NCBI RefSeq assembly: GCF_900100305.1
Contig: NZ_FNEY01000013.1
Span: 59,342-123,341, forward strand
Source of the DNA: Paracidovorax citrulli
GTDB taxonomy: Bacteria; Pseudomonadota; Gammaproteobacteria; Burkholderiales; Burkholderiaceae_C
Direction: 5' to 3'
DNA: 64,000 nucleotides
Positions 52,277 to 61,035 of this stretch are shown in pieces. Below the pieces are notes generated by a model. That model searched no databases. It saw only the letters and a list, made by a program, of their open reading frames with translations, and was not told the DNA's origin. Position numbers and translations under genes: made by a program. Position 1 is the stretch's first letter; each line of letters opens with the position of its first letter.

Positions 52277-53218
52277 ATGGCAACCAAGAAACCCAAGGGC
52301 CTCGGACGCGGCCTCGAAGCGCTGCTCGGCCCCAAGGTCGCGGAGGCGGCCCCCGGCGCCGAAGGCGGCGCATCCACCGCCGCCGCCCCCGGCGCGCCGT
52401 CCACCCTGGCGCTCGACGAGATGGTGCCCGGCATCTACCAGCCCCGCACACGCATGGACGAAGGCGCGCTCTACGAGCTGGCCGAGAGCATCAAGGCCCA
52501 GGGCATCATGCAGCCCATCCTGGTGCGCCGGCTGGCGCAGGGCGAGAACGCGGGCCGCTACGAGATCATCGCCGGCGAGCGGCGCTTCCGGGCCGCGCGC
52601 ATCGCGGGGCTGGCCGAGGTGCCGGTGCTGGTGCGCGAGGTGCCCGACGAATCCGCCGCGGCGATGGCGCTGATCGAGAACATCCAGCGCGAGGACCTGA
52701 ACCCGCTCGAAGAGGCCCAGGGCCTGGCGCGCCTGGTGAAGGAGTTCGGCCTGACGCACGAGCAGGCCGCGCAGGCCGTGGGCCGCTCGCGCAGCGCCGC
52801 GAGCAACCTGCTGCGCTTGCTGAACCTCGCCGAGCCGGTGCAGACCATGCTCATGGCGGGCGATATCGACATGGGCCACGCCCGCGCGCTGCTGTCGCTG
52901 GACCGCGCCGCGCAGATCACGGCGGGCAACCAGATCGCGGCGCGCAAGCTGTCGGTGCGCGAGGCCGAGGGGCTGGTGAAGAAGATCGGCGCGGAATTCA
53001 GTCTGGCGCCGCAGAAGGCGCGCAAGGAGGGCAAGTCGCGCGACCTCAAGCGGGTGGAGGAAGAACTCTCCGACCTGCTGATGGCCGAAGTGGAGGTGCG
53101 GGTGAAAAAGCGCGTGAAGCGCGGCGGCCGCACCGAGGAGGTCGGCGAGCTGGCGATCCAGTTCGGCTCGCTGGAGGCCCTCAATGGTCTCATAGAGCGC
53201 TTGCGCGGCGAGGGTTGA
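52277..53218 (+). CDS. parB: Chromosome-partitioning protein ParB (Spo0J)
   Basis: A 313-residue CTPase and parS-binding protein. N-terminal KKPKGLGRGLEALLG contacts ParA; the CTP-binding box is EIIAGERRFRAARIAG with ALIENIQREDLNPLEEA following; the HTH is THEQAAQAVGRSRSAASNLLRLL; the C-terminal dimerisation domain ends with IQFGSLEALNGLIERL. All parts are intact and length is usual (about 300). It starts 29 nt after the hydrolase gene. Targets are the four parS-like sites upstream. Confidence 0.96.
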   Translation: MATKKPKGLGRGLEALLGPKVAEAAPGAEGGASTAAAPGAPSTLALDEMVPGIYQPRTRMDEGALYELAESIKAQGIMQPILVRRLAQGENAGRYEIIAGERRFRAARIAGLAEVPVLVREVPDESAAAMALIENIQREDLNPLEEAQGLARLVKEFGLTHEQAAQAVGRSRSAASNLLRLLNLAEPVQTMLMAGDIDMGHARALLSLDRAAQITAGNQIAARKLSVREAEGLVKKIGAEFSLAPQKARKEGKSRDLKRVEEELSDLLMAEVEVRVKKRVKRGGRTEEVGELAIQFGSLEALNGLIERLRGEG

Positions 53219-53333
53219 TGCCTAGGGTGCGTCGCGGGGTTTCGGGGCCTTGCAGAGGCCTTTGAAGCCTTCTGCGCTTTTCGGGCGGCGCCCCTGCAGC
53301 AACCGGGCGGGCCCTGGCGCGGTTTTCTTTTCT

Positions 53334-54320
53334 CTACGTTTTCCGGCGCGCAGGGGTGGCCCGCTCCCCGGCCGGCAGGACGGTGGCGACGCCGGCCGAG
53401 GGGCGGCGTTCCAGCCAGCCGATGGCGGCGAAGCCGCAGGCCACGGCCACCCACAGCGTGGCGAAGCGGATGCCCACGGCCGCGAGCGCCGCGGTGCCCA
53501 GCGGCACGGCGTGCAGCGCCAGCAAGGCCACGATGGTGGCCTCGGTGGTGCCGATGCCGCCCGGCAGCATCGATGCCGCGCCGGCCAGCATGGCCGTCGG
53601 GTAGGTGGACAGCGCCGCGCGCAGCGGCAGCGCGATGTCCAGCCCTTGCAGCAGCCAGGCGAACGATGCGGCGATGATCATCCAGGCGGCCAGGCCCAGG
53701 CCGAAGGAGACGGCCATGTCGCACGGTGTCAGCCAGAGGCGGCAGCCTGCCAGGCCGAGCGCGAGCATGCGGCCGGCGCGCGCCGTGCGGCGCCATCCCG
53801 TGGCCCGCATGCGCGCGGCCAGGCGCCGCAGCCAGCGGGGCCGGGCCGCCACCGCGGCGACCGCGCCGATCAGCCCCGCAACGAAAGCCAGCACGATGCC
53901 GAACAGGCGGCCGGAGGGCACGGCCAGCGCGGCCAGCAGCGCCACCGTGAGCAGATCGAACGCGCGTTCATAGACGAAGGCCGAGAGCGTGCGGGCCGCC
54001 GGCACGCCCCAGCGCGTGAAGTAGCGGGCGCGCACCAGCTCGCCCACCTTGCCCGGCGTGGCGGTGAAGGCGAAGCCTGCCAGGTAGCCCGCGAACCCCG
54101 CCACGGCCGGTACGCGGTGCCCCGCCCGGCGCAGCAGCCAGCGCCAGCGCGCATAGCGCAGCGCATAGGAGGCGAACGCCACGGCCGCCATGCCGGGCAT
54201 CCACGCCGCCACGCGCGGCAGCTGCGCGAAGACCTGGTTGCGGGCGTCCGCCCAGACCAGGGCCGCCACGTAGGCGGCCGTGCAGGCCAGGGCGGCGGCG
54301 ACGGCGGTGCGGGGATGCAT
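53334..54320 (-). CDS. UPF0104/LPG synthase-TM-like flippase
   Basis: A 328-residue polytopic membrane protein with about eight hydrophobic segments, related to the UPF0104 family and to the membrane half of lysyl-phosphatidylglycerol synthase. Family-like blocks: RYARWRWLLRRAG, GFAFTATPGKVGELVRARYF and MLPGGIGTTEATIVALL. Members are proposed lipid or lipid-linked-sugar flippases. It is the last gene of the 53-62 kb operon, 10 nt after gtrA, which suggests a role in moving the lipid-linked product across the inner membrane. Confidence 0.8.
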   Translation of the reverse strand: MHPRTAVAAALACTAAYVAALVWADARNQVFAQLPRVAAWMPGMAAVAFASYALRYARWRWLLRRAGHRVPAVAGFAGYLAGFAFTATPGKVGELVRARYFTRWGVPAARTLSAFVYERAFDLLTVALLAALAVPSGRLFGIVLAFVAGLIGAVAAVAARPRWLRRLAARMRATGWRRTARAGRMLALGLAGCRLWLTPCDMAVSFGLGLAAWMIIAASFAWLLQGLDIALPLRAALSTYPTAMLAGAASMLPGGIGTTEATIVALLALHAVPLGTAALAAVGIRFATLWVAVACGFAAIGWLERRPSAGVATVLPAGERATPARRKT

Positions 54321-54330
54321 GGCCGGTGCG

Positions 54331-54762
54331 TCAGCCGGTGGGGCCGCGCCGTGGCGGCTGTTCCGCGAAGGACCAGCGCTTGTGGCCCAGGTAGCTCGTG
54401 AACACCGGCACCACCACGCCCACCGCGTGCGCGATCTCCGGCGCGAAGGCCGTGATGCCGAGCGCGGGCAGCACCCATTGGAGCAGGGCCATGCTCACGG
54501 CCCAGGTCTGCGCCACGGCCAGCAGGTTCACCAGCACGAAGAACATCGCCGACTTGTGCGTGGACTGCGTGCTCGCCTTGAAGACGAAGGCGCGTGCCAG
54601 TACGAAGGCGGTGCACATGCCCACGCAGTAGGCCGCGATCACGGCGGCGGAGAACGGCATCCAGTGGCTGAACGCGATGCGCGAGCCGAAGTTGGCGAGC
54701 GCCGCCACCCCGCCCGTCACCAGGAAGGCCAGGAACTGCCGGGAGCGGAAGGCCGCGATCAC
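54331..54762 (-). CDS. gtrA: GtrA-family membrane protein
   Basis: A 143-residue four-helix membrane protein. [23 protein letters not shown] at the N-terminus, [12 protein letters not shown] in the middle and [12 protein letters not shown] at the end match GtrA/DPMS-type flippases that translocate polyprenyl-phosphate sugars. GTG 54762 overlaps the upstream stop (GTGA), indicating translational coupling. In mycobacteria a GtrA-like protein acts in the arabinogalactan pathway, supporting a similar role here. Confidence 0.85.
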   Translation of the reverse strand: MIAAFRSRQFLAFLVTGGVAALANFGSRIAFSHWMPFSAAVIAAYCVGMCTAFVLARAFVFKASTQSTHKSAMFFVLVNLLAVAQTWAVSMALLQWVLPALGITAFAPEIAHAVGVVVPVFTSYLGHKRWSFAEQPPRRGPTG

Positions 54763-56120
54763 GGGCGAGAGCCTGTGGCAGCCTGGGCTGCGTCGCGCGC
54801 CATGCGGCGGCCGAAGCCGATGCTCTCGGAAATGCAGCGGTCCTCGGGGTAGTAGTAGGACGTATCGGCCACCCACAGGCCCTGCACCGGCAACTGCACG
54901 GGCGGCAGGCTTTCCAGGTAGTTGGGCGGGCAGATCGGCTGCGCGTAGCGGTAGCGGCTCGCGCGCATCGCGAGGAAGTCGCTATCCTGCAGCGCGGGAT
55001 TGATGGTGCGCAGGTAGCGCTTCACCTTGTCCAGGAAGGCCTGGTCGGGCTCGGCGTACTTGGGGTGTTCGCCGGGCATGTAGAACGGCACATAGACGAT
55101 GGATTCCGGCAGCGGGCGCAGGTTGCTGTATTCCACCAGGCCCGGGATGTCCATCTCCGGGTCGTTCACGTTGAGCCAGAAGTTCTCGGTGAGCGGCTTG
55201 CGCAGCTTGGCGATCACGCAGACCACGGCGATGTTCTTCAGCGCCGCGAAGCGCGCGAGCACGTCCTGTGGCAGGTCCGGCATCAGGCGCGGCACGAAGG
55301 GCAGGGGCACGGTGCTCACCACCTTGTTGAAGGCCTCGAAGCCCTGCGCCGTCTCCACGCCCTGCACGCGGCCCGCCTCCATGCGCACCCGGGTCACGGG
55401 TGTGGAGAGGCGGATCTCGCCGCCGTGCGCGCGGATGTCCGCGGCCATGCCATCCAGCAGCGTGGCGGAGCCGCCCTCCAGGTGGCCGAGCTTTTCCTGC
55501 ATGAGGCTGTAGCGCGAGCGGCCGATGCGGCGGATGCGGCTCCAGATCCAGGCGGCCGAGAGGTTGCCCGTGTGCTCGTAGAACTTGTACTCGAAGAGGC
55601 GGCGCCACAGCACCTCGTAGGCCTCCGCGCCCACCCAGCGGCGGATCCAGCCCGTGGCCTCGACGCCGTCGAGCGGCTTCCAGTCGTCCCGCCTGGTGGA
55701 GAGGAAGGCATGCAGGCCGTAGCGGAACTTCGCCACCAGCCCCAGGCCCTGGAAGCGCAGCAGCGCCACCGGGTTGCCCCAGGCCTGCAGGCGCTTCTGG
55801 AACCAGTAGCCCATGCGCGTGGCGCGCCAGCGCATTTTGTCGGCCAGGCCGAGCTCATCCAGCACCTGCAGGAAGTCGTGGTCCGAGGTGCAGTGGAAGT
55901 GGTAGTAGCGTTCGATCGGCAGGCCGTCGAAGTCGAACATCGCGGTCATGCCGCCCACGCGGTCGTCGGCCTCGAACACCACGGGCCGGTGGCCGTCGCG
56001 CGCGAGCTGGTAGGCCACGGCCAGGCCCATGGGGCCTGCGCCGAGCACGGCGATGCGCTGGCCGCGAGCCATGGCGGAGTCGGCCGCGGACGTGGCGGAA
56101 GAGAAAGCAGCGGCGTTCAT
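54759..56120 (-). CDS. FAD-dependent oxidoreductase (amine oxidase/protoporphyrinogen-oxidase-like)
   Basis: A 453-residue flavoprotein. The dinucleotide-binding motif [19 protein letters not shown] is near residues 24-42, then [19 protein letters not shown]. The C-terminal FAD-binding part is [30 protein letters not shown]. The family spans HemY-, phytoene-desaturase- and UDP-galactopyranose-mutase-like enzymes and is common in surface-polysaccharide loci; the exact reaction is unknown. The ATG at 56120 overlaps the preceding epimerase stop (TGATG). An N-terminal 20-residue Ala/Ser-rich extension precedes the Rossmann motif. Confidence 0.78.
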   Translation of the reverse strand: MNAAAFSSATSAADSAMARGQRIAVLGAGPMGLAVAYQLARDGHRPVVFEADDRVGGMTAMFDFDGLPIERYYHFHCTSDHDFLQVLDELGLADKMRWRATRMGYWFQKRLQAWGNPVALLRFQGLGLVAKFRYGLHAFLSTRRDDWKPLDGVEATGWIRRWVGAEAYEVLWRRLFEYKFYEHTGNLSAAWIWSRIRRIGRSRYSLMQEKLGHLEGGSATLLDGMAADIRAHGGEIRLSTPVTRVRMEAGRVQGVETAQGFEAFNKVVSTVPLPFVPRLMPDLPQDVLARFAALKNIAVVCVIAKLRKPLTENFWLNVNDPEMDIPGLVEYSNLRPLPESIVYVPFYMPGEHPKYAEPDQAFLDKVKRYLRTINPALQDSDFLAMRASRYRYAQPICPPNYLESLPPVQLPVQGLWVADTSYYYPEDRCISESIGFGRRMARDAAQAATGSRP

Positions 56121-57061
56121 CAGAACTCCAGCACCACGCGGCTGTACTCCGGGTGGTGGAAGGTTTCGTGGATGGCCTCGGCGAAGGGCGTGGCGCGCAC
56201 GCCGAAGATGCCGGGCCAGTCGATCACCTCGAACTCGTCGTGTGCCACGAGGGCCTTGAGCTGGTCGGCGGTGAAGGGCGGGTCGCGGTCGAAAAGCGCC
56301 CACACTTTCAGGAGCATGTAGAAGAGCCCGTAGGGGATCTTCACGATGGCGGCTTTCGCGCCCGTGGCGGACTTGATGGTGCGGATGATGTCGATGTAAT
56401 CCACCTTCTCCAGCCCGGTGATGTTGAACACGCCGCCCACCCGGCGCTCCTCGATGCAGCGCACGATGATGCGGCAGAAGTCCGCCGCGTAGAGCGGCTG
56501 GCGCATGTAGCGGCCGCTGCCGGGGATCGGGAACACCGGCACCTTGCGCATGAAGCGCGAGAGCCAGCCCAGGTGCTTGCGGTCGAACCAGCCGAACATC
56601 AGCGTGGGCCGCAGCACCACGCAGGGGATGCCGCTGGCCAGCACCATCTCTTCCTGCGCGCGCTTGGTATCGGTGTAGTGGTCCTTCGCCACCGACTCCA
56701 CCACCGAGGAGCTGATGTGCACGGTGTGGGGAATGCGGTGCCGCTGGATGAGCGCCAGGATGCGTTCGGTCGAGGTGAGGTTGTTGCGCACGAAGGGCTC
56801 GGCCTGCGGCGCGCCGATCTGCGCCTGCAGCATCACCACCGCGTCGGCGCCCTCGAAGTGCCGCTCCCAGTCGCCGGGCTCGGCGAGATCTGCCAGCTCG
56901 GCGACGATGTCCGGGTGCATGCGGCGCAGGATCTCCAGGTTGGCGGCGTGCTTGTCGAGCACGACGAGATTCGCGTAGCCATGAAGCTTGAGGTGCGCGA
57001 CGAGGTTCTGGCCCACGAGGCCGGCGCCGCCGGGCAGGACGATCTTGGTGGTGTGCTGCAT
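56120..57061 (-). CDS. NAD-dependent epimerase/dehydratase
   Basis: A 313-residue extended short-chain dehydrogenase. NAD-binding [11 protein letters not shown] is near residues 12-22 and the catalytic YxxxK appears as YTDTK in [33 protein letters not shown] and [18 protein letters not shown] continue the fold. It resembles sugar-nucleotide epimerases but also polyprenol/steroid-type members. I use ATG 57061 ([12 protein letters not shown]); ATG 57079 would add six residues. Neither has a clear Shine-Dalgarno. Third-from-last coupling in the operon. Confidence 0.78.
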   Translation of the reverse strand: MQHTTKIVLPGGAGLVGQNLVAHLKLHGYANLVVLDKHAANLEILRRMHPDIVAELADLAEPGDWERHFEGADAVVMLQAQIGAPQAEPFVRNNLTSTERILALIQRHRIPHTVHISSSVVESVAKDHYTDTKRAQEEMVLASGIPCVVLRPTLMFGWFDRKHLGWLSRFMRKVPVFPIPGSGRYMRQPLYAADFCRIIVRCIEERRVGGVFNITGLEKVDYIDIIRTIKSATGAKAAIVKIPYGLFYMLLKVWALFDRDPPFTADQLKALVAHDEFEVIDWPGIFGVRATPFAEAIHETFHHPEYSRVVLEF

Positions 57062-57112
57062 GGAAGAGGGGGGATGCATCGGGATCGAAAATCGTGGAAG
57101 GACGGCGTCGCG

Positions 57113-58879
57113 TCAGGAGGCCGGCACGGGGGGCGCCAGCACCAGGGCGGCCGAGCAGGGCGTGCCGGGCGCCTGCAGCGTGACGGCGGGGGGCAGTTGC
57201 CCCGACGCCGGCACCTGCAGGTAGGCCGTGAACATGAGGTAGCGCCCGAACGGGCCGGGCGCATGGGCGGGTGGGGTGCGCTTGCGCCAGCGGTCGGGCA
57301 GGCCGTAGCCGACCACCGTGCCGTCGGCGCCGACGAGGCGCACGGCCTCGAAGGGCGTGCGCCCGGGCTCGGGCAGCAGCCCGCCCTGCACGCGCACGAA
57401 GCGGGGCTCGCCGGGCAGGGTTTCCACCTGGTCCACGAAGGCATGGCAGCGGGCGGGCACGGCCTCGGCCTTTTCGCCCAGCGCATGGGTGGCGTCCACC
57501 AGGGCCGGGCGGCCGAACACGCCTGCGCCGATGGCCGTGGCTCCGCGGACAAGTCGTGCGCCGTACTGTTCGTTCCAGATCAGCATGCCGATGCGCCGCG
57601 TGTCATGCACGCCCATCTGCAGTGCCAGCGCGCCGGTCATGCGCATGTGCTGTTCGGCCTTGCGCCCCGTGTCGCTCATCTGCACCACGAGCATTTGCGC
57701 CAGCAGGGCGATGAGCAGCACATGCATGACCACGCGTGCCGCGCCGCGCAGCGCGACGAGGCGCGGCGCGTACAGGATCGCCAGGGCGGCCCATGCCATC
57801 ACGGTCGGCGTGGTGTAGCGGCTCGACAGCGCGCTTTCGAGGCCGAAATGCACGCGGCCCCCGCTGGTCGCGAACGCGAGACCGCCGATGTAGGCGACGA
57901 AGGTCAGCAGCGCCAGGTCCAGCCGGTGCGCACGGGGATCGCGCAGGGCGCGCGGCAGCGGGGCCAGGGAGAGCAGCACGAAAAGCACCCCGAAGGCCTG
58001 GCTTAGCGGAGTCCACGACGGCGAATGCTGCTTCAGCACGAAATGCTGGAAGGGGGATCCGAGGTAGACCAGGATATAGGAGAGCATGTCCAGCGGGCGG
58101 TCCCGCAGCTTGGAAAACACGCCGCCATGGTCGGAAGGAGAGGTGTAGCCGACCGCATAGGCGCCTGCGCAGACCGCGGCAAGCACCGCCAGGATGGCCG
58201 TGCGCCGCCAGCCGAGCCGCGTGACGGCGGCATAGAGCACCATCATGGGCAGTGCCATGACGCCGTTGGCCATGGTTCCCACGCTGAGAACCCCGATCGT
58301 GCAGGCCGCGGGAAACCATCCGCGCGCCGAGGGGGCGCATGCGGCGCGGTAGAGGCAGTAGAAGCCCGCCAGGGGCAGCAGCTGCGCCAGGAAGAACTGG
58401 CCCTGGTTGGCCCAGGCCAGGTTTTCCTTCTGCACCCAGGAAAACAGCCAGAGGGCCAATAGCGTCGCGCCGAAGAAGCGGGACCTGCCGGACATGGCGG
58501 GCAGGCGGGCCCGCAGGAAGACCACGAACACCGCCAGGCCGCAGCCGACGAGCACGTAGTTCATGATGATCAGGAAGACCTGCTGGCCGCCGAACCAGGT
58601 GTATTCCATCCAGAACAGCGCTTTGGGAAGCACGAGCCGGTGCTCGTTGACCTGCCGCCACCAGGCGTCCCAGCCGACGCCACGGTGCACATCGATATAG
58701 AACTCCAGTGCTGCGGCCCACATGTCCCAGATGGGGACCGGCGTGAAAGTGCGCCAGGCGGATACCGCCGTGGCAAGCGCGTACACGGCGGTGAACACCA
58801 TCAGCAGCGCGAACGGTATGCGCTGCCGCCAGGTCCGCCGGGCCGGCGGGGTGGAGGAAAGGGACTCGTCGTTGGTCAT
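57113..58879 (-). CDS. Polytopic membrane protein, possible GT-C-type glycosyltransferase
   Basis: A 588-residue membrane protein: about ten to twelve hydrophobic segments from residue 22 to about 400, then a soluble C-terminal domain of about 170 residues rich in beta structure. The early periplasmic loop contains [23 protein letters not shown] with acidic and Trp residues, and [14 protein letters not shown], recalling the first-loop acidic motif of GT-C enzymes that use polyprenyl-phosphate donors. I do not recognise a named family. Position between the DprE2-like and epimerase genes suggests it transfers the lipid-linked sugar. Confidence 0.6.
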   Translation of the reverse strand: MTNDESLSSTPPARRTWRQRIPFALLMVFTAVYALATAVSAWRTFTPVPIWDMWAAALEFYIDVHRGVGWDAWWRQVNEHRLVLPKALFWMEYTWFGGQQVFLIIMNYVLVGCGLAVFVVFLRARLPAMSGRSRFFGATLLALWLFSWVQKENLAWANQGQFFLAQLLPLAGFYCLYRAACAPSARGWFPAACTIGVLSVGTMANGVMALPMMVLYAAVTRLGWRRTAILAVLAAVCAGAYAVGYTSPSDHGGVFSKLRDRPLDMLSYILVYLGSPFQHFVLKQHSPSWTPLSQAFGVLFVLLSLAPLPRALRDPRAHRLDLALLTFVAYIGGLAFATSGGRVHFGLESALSSRYTTPTVMAWAALAILYAPRLVALRGAARVVMHVLLIALLAQMLVVQMSDTGRKAEQHMRMTGALALQMGVHDTRRIGMLIWNEQYGARLVRGATAIGAGVFGRPALVDATHALGEKAEAVPARCHAFVDQVETLPGEPRFVRVQGGLLPEPGRTPFEAVRLVGADGTVVGYGLPDRWRKRTPPAHAPGPFGRYLMFTAYLQVPASGQLPPAVTLQAPGTPCSAALVLAPPVPAS

Positions 58880-58891
58880 CTGGGGCGATGG

Positions 58892-59656
58892 TCAGATCTT
58901 CATGCGGTGGAACACGGCGCGGGGCAGGTGGCGGATCACCAGCATGATGAGCGCCCACTTCGCCGGGGCATAGACCACCGGGGCGCCGCGCGCCATGCCG
59001 CGCACGATGGCGCCGGCCACTTCCTCGGGGGTGGCCAGGCGTGCGCCCTGGGCCTTGAGGTGCGCGGTCATCGGGGTGTCGGTGGGGCCGGGCTTGACCA
59101 GGGTCACGCGGACCCCCGTGCCCGCGAGCCGGTGCTGCAGGCCCTGGGCGTAGCGCTCCACCAGGCCTTTCGCCGCGCCGTAGACGTAGTTGGACTGGCG
59201 GCCGCGGTCGCCGGCCACCGAGCCGATGATGCCGATGCGTCCGCGCCCCCGGGATTGCTGCGCGCCGGCGAAGGCCTCGGCCCAGAGCGCGGGGGACAGG
59301 CCGTTCACTTCCAGCGCCTGCCGTGCCGCCGCGAGATCGGCTTCGCAGGCCGGCTGGTCGGGCAGGTTGCCGTGCGCGATGAGCACGAGATCGGGCACCC
59401 CGTCCGCGCAGACGCCGCGCACCGTGCCGGCGATCGCCTCGGGCTGCAGCATGTCGGCCGCGATGGCCTCGATGCGGGTGCCAGGCTGGCGCACCTGCAG
59501 GTCCGCCGCCACCGAGGGCAGCCGGGCGCCGTCGCGTCCGATGAGCACCAGCCGGTCCACCCCGCCGGCGGCGAGCCAGAGCCGGGCGCACTGGTGCGCG
59601 ATGGCCGAGGTGGCGCCCACGATGGCGATGGTGCGGGGGGAAGAGGTATCGGGCAT
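58892..59656 (-). CDS. Short-chain dehydrogenase, DprE2-like
   Basis: A 254-residue SDR. NAD(P)-binding IVGATSAIAHQCARLW near residues 12-27, the Asn-containing ALEVNGLSPALW, GRIGIIGSVAGDRGRQSNYVYGAAKG with the catalytic Ser, Tyr and Lys (YGAAK), and the C-terminal hydrophobic anchor-like PAKWALIMLVIRHLPRAVFHRMKI. This arrangement is close to DprE2 (Rv3791), which with DprE1 epimerises decaprenyl-phosphoryl ribose to arabinose. It directly follows the DprE1-like gene in the operon, as in mycobacteria. Substrate inferred from context. Confidence 0.8.
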   Translation of the reverse strand: MPDTSSPRTIAIVGATSAIAHQCARLWLAAGGVDRLVLIGRDGARLPSVAADLQVRQPGTRIEAIAADMLQPEAIAGTVRGVCADGVPDLVLIAHGNLPDQPACEADLAAARQALEVNGLSPALWAEAFAGAQQSRGRGRIGIIGSVAGDRGRQSNYVYGAAKGLVERYAQGLQHRLAGTGVRVTLVKPGPTDTPMTAHLKAQGARLATPEEVAGAIVRGMARGAPVVYAPAKWALIMLVIRHLPRAVFHRMKI

Positions 59657-59727
59657 GGCGGGCGATGGGTTGGTGCCGTTGGCGGAGCGGGCGGAAAAAG
59701 AGGGGAGGGCGCGGAATGCCCCGGCGG

Positions 59728-61035
59728 TCAGTCGCCGAGCAGCCGCAGCGACATGGCGGAGCGGATGCGGGGGTCGCGGTAGGGCAGGAATTCAGGCAGC
59801 CGGGGATAGCCGGCCTCGAACAGTGTGCGCGGCATGCGCGCGTCCTTGGCCGCATAGAGCCGGCCGCCCGCCGAAGCCACCACGGCATCGAGGCGTTCGA
59901 AGAGCCGCAGCGTCGGCTCGCCCAGGTTGGGGAAGTCCAGGGCGAGGGTGACGCCGGGCATGGGAAAGCTCAGCATGCCCAGGGGCCGGCGCTGCCCGAA
60001 GGTCTTGAGCACCCCCAGGAACGAGCCCTGCCCCGATGCCGCGATCTCGCGCAGCAGCGCGGCCACGGCGTCCTCGCCGCCTTCGCGGGGGACGACGCAC
60101 TGGTACTGGTAGAAGCCCCGGCGGCCGTAGATGCGGTTCCACTCCAGGAGGTTGTCCAGCGGGTAGAAAAAGGGTTCGTAGTGCTGCAGCGCCCGGCCCG
60201 CCCGCCGCTTGTGCAGGTGGTAGTAGGCGGTGTTGAAGGGCCGCAGGCTCCAGCGGTTGACCAGCGAGACGGGAGGAACGAACGGCACGGTGCGCTTGCC
60301 GCCCCGGGGCTCGGGAGGCGGCTTCGCCACCGGGCCGGGCACGTGGTTGCCGCGCATGAAGATGCCGCGCGCATCGGCACCGGCGAGGCAGTCGATCCAC
60401 GAAACCGTGTATTCCCATCCGGCTTCCGAGGCGTCCGCGAGGGTGAAGAACTCCCGCAGGCTGCCGTAGGGCAGCGTTTCGGTATCGAGCCACGGGCCGG
60501 CCACCCTGCGCAGCCGCAGCGTGGCCTGCGTGACCACGCCCGTCAGGCCCAGTCCGCCGACCGTGGCGCAGAACCAGTCGGGCCGCAGGTCGGGCCCGCA
60601 GCGCACCAGCAGGCCGTCGGTGCGCAGCAGGTGCAGCGCCAGCACGTGGTCGCCGAAGCTGCCGTGGACGTGGTGGTTCTTGCCATGGACATCGTTGGCG
60701 ATGGCGCCGCCCACGGTGGCGAACTGCGTGCCGGGCGTGACGGGAAGCATCCAGCCGCGCGGGATGAAGGTGCGCTGGATGTCGCGCAGCAGCACGCCGG
60801 CTTCGCAGGTGAGTTCGCCCGTGGCCTCGTCCCAGGCGATGAAGCGGTCCTGCCCGCGCGTGGCCCAGAGTGTGCCGCCAGGGTTCAGGCAGACGTCGCC
60901 ATAGCTGCGGCCCATGCCGTAGGCCAGGCCGTGCTGGCCGGCCGGCAGCGGCAGCCGCGCGGGTGGATGCTCCGACAGCGCGCGCAGCGCATGCTCGGCC
61001 GCCCGCAGCCGGCCCCAGGAGTGCACTGCTACCAC
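59728..61035 (-). CDS. FAD-dependent oxidase, DprE1-like
   Basis: A roughly 435-residue flavoprotein of the vanillyl-alcohol-oxidase/PCMH fold. GMGRSYGDVCLN, CEAGVLLRDI, VTPGTQFATVGGAIANDVHG and KNHHVHGSFGDHV are strikingly like DprE1 (Rv3790), the oxidase converting decaprenyl-phosphoryl ribose to its 2-keto form. C-terminal YQYQCVVPRE, LDFPNLGEPTLRLFERLD and YAAKDARM also match. The frame has only GTG starts (61041, 61035, 61026); I chose 61035, which overlaps the UbiA stop and is preceded by GGGGTGG. Homologues occur in a few proteobacterial D-arabinose pathways. Confidence 0.85.
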   Translation of the reverse strand: MVAVHSWGRLRAAEHALRALSEHPPARLPLPAGQHGLAYGMGRSYGDVCLNPGGTLWATRGQDRFIAWDEATGELTCEAGVLLRDIQRTFIPRGWMLPVTPGTQFATVGGAIANDVHGKNHHVHGSFGDHVLALHLLRTDGLLVRCGPDLRPDWFCATVGGLGLTGVVTQATLRLRRVAGPWLDTETLPYGSLREFFTLADASEAGWEYTVSWIDCLAGADARGIFMRGNHVPGPVAKPPPEPRGGKRTVPFVPPVSLVNRWSLRPFNTAYYHLHKRRAGRALQHYEPFFYPLDNLLEWNRIYGRRGFYQYQCVVPREGGEDAVAALLREIAASGQGSFLGVLKTFGQRRPLGMLSFPMPGVTLALDFPNLGEPTLRLFERLDAVVASAGGRLYAAKDARMPRTLFEAGYPRLPEFLPYRDPRIRSAMSLRLLGD

